A stretch of 8,784 nt of DNA from assembly GCA_033809435.1 (NCBI GenBank), contig JAPXLS010000092.1, forward strand, positions 1 through 8,784, written 5' to 3'. Shown here piece by piece: positions 6,006 through 8,784 of the stretch (positions are counted from its first letter, which is position 1; every line of letters begins with the position of its first letter). The translations under genes and the position numbers were made by a program. The notes beneath the pieces were generated by a model. The model ran no database searches, was not told the DNA's origin, and was given only the letters and a program-made list of their open reading frames with translations. Origin of the DNA: JAAZIN01 sp033809435. Lineage in GTDB: Bacteria; Bacillota; Dethiobacteria; DTU022.

Positions 6006-6047
6006 AACCTCACCGGATCCACTCAAGGGATGCGGTGAGGTTTTTTT
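6006..6047 (+). terminator. Riboswitch-controlled intrinsic terminator, copy B
   Basis: CCTCACCG (6008-6015) pairs with CGGTGAGG (6033-6040), with an inner ATCC/GGAT helix and seven T (6041-6047). The competing antiterminator is AGGTTAT (5987-5993) with ATAACCT (6004-6010), which uses the first three bases of the terminator stem. Most of AGGTTAT is also the 3' strand of P1. Confidence 0.88.
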
Positions 6048-6062
6048 GGAGGAAGGGGGTGA

Positions 6063-6134
6063 TTGCAAGGCGGCGCATATGGATTGATCTGCCGGCGTCT
6101 TTTGGTGGGGGTTGGGCAAAAGCCCATACAATGA
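6063..6134 (+). CDS. Possible 23-codon leader ORF
   Basis: A TTG at 6063 lies 10 nt after GGAGG (6048-6052), with a further AGGGGGTG in between. It opens a 23-codon frame encoding MQGGAYGLICRRLLVGVGQKPIQ and ending at TGA 6132-6134, between the riboswitch terminator and tupA. The strong purine-rich site is the only support, and the peptide matches nothing I know. It may be chance, or a translated leader coupled to tupA, whose start is 26 nt further on. Confidence 0.2.
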   Translation: MQGGAYGLICRRLLVGVGQKPIQ

Positions 6135-6160
6135 AGACTTCGAAAGGTGGATAAATAGTC

Positions 6161-7051
6161 TTGTTCAGTAAAGAAAAAGTGTTGCGCATTTTCGGGATAT
6201 TCATGGCGCTGGTTCTGGTTACCGCCCTGCTTGCCGTTGGCTGTACACCCGCCGAACCCGGGGGAGAGGGTAATGGAGATGAACATGGGGAGGAGCCGGC
6301 CGGCGGTGAAATTACGCTGGCCACGACCACGAGCACTTATGACTCCGGCTTGCTCGACTACCTGCACCCCATCTTCAAAGAGAAGACCGGCATTGAAGTG
6401 AAAGTGGTTTCCCAGGGAACGGGCCAGGCCATCGAAACGGGCAGAAATGGCGATGCCGATGTGCTCCTGGTGCACGATCGCAAGGCCGAGCTGGAACTTG
6501 TTGATGAGGGCCTGGTTGTTGATCGCGTGGATGTCATGTACAATGACTTTATCATTGTCGGACCGGCGGCAGACCCCTCCGGGGTAAAGGACGCGGAAAG
6601 CGCTGTTGAAGCCCTGCAGAAAATTGCCGGCGGGGCGGCGGAGTTTATTTCCCGGGGCGATGATTCGGGGACGCACCGCCTGGAGCTGAGGCTCTGGGAA
6701 GCGGCGGAAGTCAAGACCGAAGACCAGGCATGGTATCTTTCTGCCGGTTCGGGCATGGGCGACACCCTGCGGATGGCCCATGAGAAGGAAGCATACTGCA
6801 TGACTGACCGCGGCACGTACGTCTCGTTGAAGAAAGATCTGGATCTGGTTATTATCTATGAAGGCGATCCCGCCCTCTTCAACCAGTACGGGGTCATGGC
6901 AATCAATCCCGAAGTACATGCTCATGTGAAATATGATCTGGCGAAGAAGTACGTTGATTTCCTTACTTCCGATGAAGGACAGGCCCTCATCGCCGGATTC
7001 AAGAAAGAGGGAGAAACGCTTTTCTTCCCCGGCTACGGGCTGGAGGACTAG
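6161..7051 (+). CDS. tupA: Tungstate ABC transporter substrate-binding lipoprotein TupA
   Basis: This 296-residue extracytoplasmic solute-binding protein should capture tungstate and deliver it to the TupB permease. Residues 1-28 are a lipoprotein signal peptide with K4, K6 and R9, a hydrophobic core and the lipobox LAVGC (C28). An acidic, Gly-rich linker (about 34-50) tethers the domain. The mature fold opens with LATTTSTYDSGLLDYL, whose TTTS (55-58) is the TupA anion-binding motif, and contains GDDSGTH (166-172), the second family hallmark. These motifs separate TupA from ModA. The start is a TTG at 6161: an in-frame stop at 6152-6154 rules out longer forms, and AAAGGTGG (6143-6150) lies 10 nt before it. 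It is the first structural gene of the operon and lies behind the riboswitch terminator. An inverted repeat beyond its stop may set its expression level relative to tupB. Specificity for tungstate over molybdate is inferred from the family. Confidence 0.95.
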   Translation: MFSKEKVLRIFGIFMALVLVTALLAVGCTPAEPGGEGNGDEHGEEPAGGEITLATTTSTYDSGLLDYLHPIFKEKTGIEVKVVSQGTGQAIETGRNGDADVLLVHDRKAELELVDEGLVVDRVDVMYNDFIIVGPAADPSGVKDAESAVEALQKIAGGAAEFISRGDDSGTHRLELRLWEAAEVKTEDQAWYLSAGSGMGDTLRMAHEKEAYCMTDRGTYVSLKKDLDLVIIYEGDPALFNQYGVMAINPEVHAHVKYDLAKKYVDFLTSDEGQALIAGFKKEGETLFFPGYGLED

Positions 7052-7082
7052 TTCAAGTTTAGCTGCAGTATTTGAACTTTTG
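7050..7082 (+). terminator. Hairpin between tupA and tupB (possible attenuator)
   Basis: AGTTCAA (7050-7056, overlapping the tupA stop) pairs perfectly with TTGAACT (7072-7078) around a 15-nt loop, with two more T after the stem. The stem is AT-rich and the T tract short, so it is more likely a partial terminator or mRNA-stability element than a full stop. Such elements commonly let binding-protein mRNA exceed permease mRNA. Confidence 0.4.
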
Positions 7083-7106
7083 CGGTTGTATTGAGGAGTG
7101 AACGAA

Positions 7107-7808
7107 ATGCCCCGGCTGCTCGAAGGTATTTTTGAGGCTTTCTCACTGATCGTAAGGCTTGATCCCGAGCTGGTGAAGATAGTCCTCCTTTCCCTGCGGG
7201 TATCCGGGGCAGCCATCATTATTTCCACCCTGCTGGGCATCCCCTGGGGAACCTGGCTGGGGTTGAGGCCCGAAAAGAAAACCGCCTTTACAAGCAAGAT
7301 CATCTATACCTTGATGGGTCTGCCCCCGGTAGTGGCCGGCCTCCTCATCTATCTGCTTTTCTCGCGCGTGGGGCCGCTGGGGGTGCTGGCCCTGCTCTAT
7401 ACTCCGACGGTGATGATCATTGCCCAGGTAACCCTGGCCCTTCCCATAATTGCCGGGCTGACCATGGTTGGAGTGAGAAGCAGGGGGAAAGAAGTTGACG
7501 AAACCGCCCGCTCCCTGGGCGCCGGGGCGCTGCTCCGCGCCTGGACCGTGGTCCGGGAATCGCGGATTGCCCTTCTTGGCGCCGTGGTCACCGGTTTCGG
7601 GCGGATCATTGCCGAGGTGGGGGCGGTGATGATGGTCGGGGGCAACATCGAGGGGCACACCCGGGTGATGACTACGGCCATTGTTCTGGAAACCAGGAAA
7701 GGGCATTATCATTATGCCATCGGTCTGGGGCTCATCCTCCTGCTGCTCTCATTTGTGGTCAACACCTTTCTCTATCGCTTTCAAAGGGGAGGTCAATCTC
7801 ATTTCTAG
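7107..7808 (+). CDS. tupB: Tungstate ABC transporter permease TupB
   Basis: This 233-residue integral membrane permease should form the homodimeric channel of the tungstate importer. It has several hydrophobic helices, including 'VSGAAIIISTLLGIPWGTWLGL' and 'KIIYTLMGLPPVVAGLLIYLLF'. The cytoplasmic EAA loop, which docks on the ATPase, reads 'EVDETARSLGAGALLRAWTVVRES', followed by 'GFGRIIAEVGAVMMVGGNIEG', a conserved TupB stretch. I place the start at ATG 7107 because GAGGAG (7093-7098) is 8 nt upstream. A GTG at 7098 lies within that ribosome-binding site and is unlikely. The 3' end overlaps the proposed tupC start by 8 nt, and the tupC ribosome-binding site lies inside this gene, so the two are probably translationally coupled. 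Confidence 0.95.
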   Translation: MPRLLEGIFEAFSLIVRLDPELVKIVLLSLRVSGAAIIISTLLGIPWGTWLGLRPEKKTAFTSKIIYTLMGLPPVVAGLLIYLLFSRVGPLGVLALLYTPTVMIIAQVTLALPIIAGLTMVGVRSRGKEVDETARSLGAGALLRAWTVVRESRIALLGAVVTGFGRIIAEVGAVMMVGGNIEGHTRVMTTAIVLETRKGHYHYAIGLGLILLLLSFVVNTFLYRFQRGGQSHF

Positions 7809-8544
7809 CCGCAGCGGTGCAATCCTCGAGTTGAAAGAGCTGGTCAAGCGCTATGATCGGGAAGTTCTCAATATTGGGGCCCTGTCATTTCCCCGCAGCA
7901 AGATCTACGGGATCATCGGGCCCAGCGGAGCGGGCAAAACAACACTGCTCCGGATTATAAATCTCTTGACCGAACCCGACGGGGGTGCCATTCTCTTTGA
8001 CGGCAGGCCCGTTCCCGCCGCCGGCCCGGCCCGTTTACCCCTGCAGAGACAGATGACCCTGGTCTTCCAGAAGCCCCTTTTGTTCAGCGCCACCGTCAGG
8101 GAGAATATTGCCTACGGGCTGAAGGTGCGGGGTTTTAACCGGGAAGAGATCAAGAACAGGATTGCCGATATACTGGAACAGATCGGCCTGTCCCATCTGA
8201 GAGATCGCCATGCGGGGACCCTTTCCGGCGGCGAGGCGCAGCGTGTGGCTCTGGCCCGGGCGGTGGCTTTCAAACCGAAGCTGCTGCTGCTGGATGAACC
8301 GACGGCGAATCTTGATCCGGCCAATGTTGAATTGATGGAAAGAATGATCCTCCAACTGAAGCAGTCCATGGATGTGACCATTATCATGGTTACGCACAAT
8401 ATATTTCAGGCCCGTCGCCTGACGGATGAAGTGATATTTCTTTATGACGGGCGGATCGTGGAAACGGGTGAAACCTCCAGGGTATTCAGTAATCCCCGGG
8501 ACGGGCGCACGCAGGCCTTCATCGAGGGGCGGATGGTGTACTGA
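7801..8544 (+). CDS. tupC: Tungstate ABC transporter ATP-binding protein TupC (apparent ATT start)
   Basis: This 247-residue ATPase should drive tungstate import with TupB. All nucleotide-binding motifs are intact: Walker A GPSGAGKTT (40-48), Q-loop VFQKP (Q90), signature LSGGEAQ (141-147), Walker B LLLLDEP (161-167) and H199 in the switch THN. There is no C-terminal TOBE/Mop domain, as usual for TupC and unlike ModC; the separate mop gene nearby may supply such binding. The start is unusual. AAAGGGGAGGT (7783-7793) is an excellent ribosome-binding site, and 7 nt after it is ATT (7801), giving ISSRSGAILELKELVKRY, a natural N-terminus for the fold. There is no ATG, GTG or TTG at that distance. 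The nearest in-frame TTG (7831) lacks a ribosome-binding site and trims the first strand, and the upstream ATG (7681) reads out of frame through tupB. A sequencing error at the start codon is also possible. Confidence 0.93.
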   Translation: MSSRSGAILELKELVKRYDREVLNIGALSFPRSKIYGIIGPSGAGKTTLLRIINLLTEPDGGAILFDGRPVPAAGPARLPLQRQMTLVFQKPLLFSATVRENIAYGLKVRGFNREEIKNRIADILEQIGLSHLRDRHAGTLSGGEAQRVALARAVAFKPKLLLLDEPTANLDPANVELMERMILQLKQSMDVTIIMVTHNIFQARRLTDEVIFLYDGRIVETGETSRVFSNPRDGRTQAFIEGRMVY

Positions 8545-8784
8545 TTTTTTTTGACAGACTTCTTCTTCCTGCCGCAGTTTTGCCAACAGCGCGCTCCGGC
8601 GATCGAGTTGGCTAATTCCCCCCCCTGCCGGTTCCGAATATGTTAACTTGAAATTCCGCCCTGGGAGCCATTTACGATCTTCGGAAACCCTTGATAGGTA
8701 AGGCTCTGCGGCTACCCTTAAAAACATTTTACCCCAGGGGGGTGCTTGGAATAGGGGCTTTTTGTAATTGGTTTTGCGGAAATC
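8545..8784. other. Non-coding stretch after tupC; no gene supported
   Basis: Directly after the tupC stop comes a run of eight T (8545-8552), but I find no GC-rich hairpin before it, so a terminator is not established. The TTGACA at 8551-8556 has no -10 partner at 16-18 nt. There is a run of eight C (8618-8625) and a small GGTA/TACC inverted repeat around 8697-8716. The purine-rich AGGGGGGTG near the end could be a ribosome-binding site for a gene beyond the edge. Confidence 0.4.

Noticed and set aside
6023..7303. A 426-residue open frame on the minus strand
   Set aside because: It is the shadow of tupA and its leader; the plus strand carries full TupA motifs, and the minus translation has no recognisable domain.
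8551..8579. TTGACA after tupC as a promoter for a downstream gene
   Set aside because: No acceptable -10 element lies 16-18 nt further on.
8640..8760. A further riboswitch or preQ1-like element near the right edge
   Set aside because: There is only a short GGTA/TACC repeat and a CTACCC motif; I could not build a consistent conserved fold, and the downstream gene is outside the window.

Overview
The window looks like chromosomal DNA of an anaerobic, probably Gram-positive (Firmicutes/Clostridia-like) bacterium. The reasons are strong GGAGG-type ribosome-binding sites, frequent TTG/GTG starts, sigma-A-like promoters, lipoprotein signal peptides on a solute-binding protein and a serpin, a rubrerythrin, and a tungstate-uptake operon under a transcription-terminating riboswitch. 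The phylum is an inference; no rRNA or other marker gene is present.

Left part (1-2123): the C-terminal end of an unidentified membrane protein runs in from the left edge. It converges on a short minus-strand ORF that looks like the C-terminal remnant of a DUF4179/DUF5643-type protein. A GNAT acetyltransferase with a clear promoter and a rubrerythrin follow on the plus strand. Middle part (2124-4822): a minus-strand lipoprotein serpin with a canonical inhibitory hinge and a minus-strand EamA/DMT transporter. Divergent from the transporter is a small two-helix membrane protein (DUF4190-like) starting at a TTG.

Right part (4823-8544) is a molybdenum/tungsten module. Two homologous copies of a promoter plus riboswitch plus intrinsic terminator lie about 0.85 kb apart on the plus strand. 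Both resemble the Moco/Tuco (molybdenum/tungsten cofactor) RNA motif. They share a 39-nt block with a single difference, and one stem base pair changes compensatorily. The second copy (B) leads tupA-tupB-tupC, a complete tungstate ABC importer. The first copy (A) has no downstream plus-strand gene: a second terminator follows, and beyond it is a minus-strand molbindin gene (mop) pointing towards it. In copy B one segment can pair in the aptamer-closing stem P1 or in an antiterminator, and the antiterminator excludes the terminator. This predicts an OFF switch that stops tup transcription when the cofactor is plentiful.

The tupC start is notable: an excellent Shine-Dalgarno sits 7 nt before an ATT codon that overlaps the end of tupB, with no ATG/GTG/TTG at a suitable distance. 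The last 240 bases (8545-8784) hold no gene I can support. The most interesting points are the duplicated riboswitch with an apparently orphan copy and the non-canonical tupC start.
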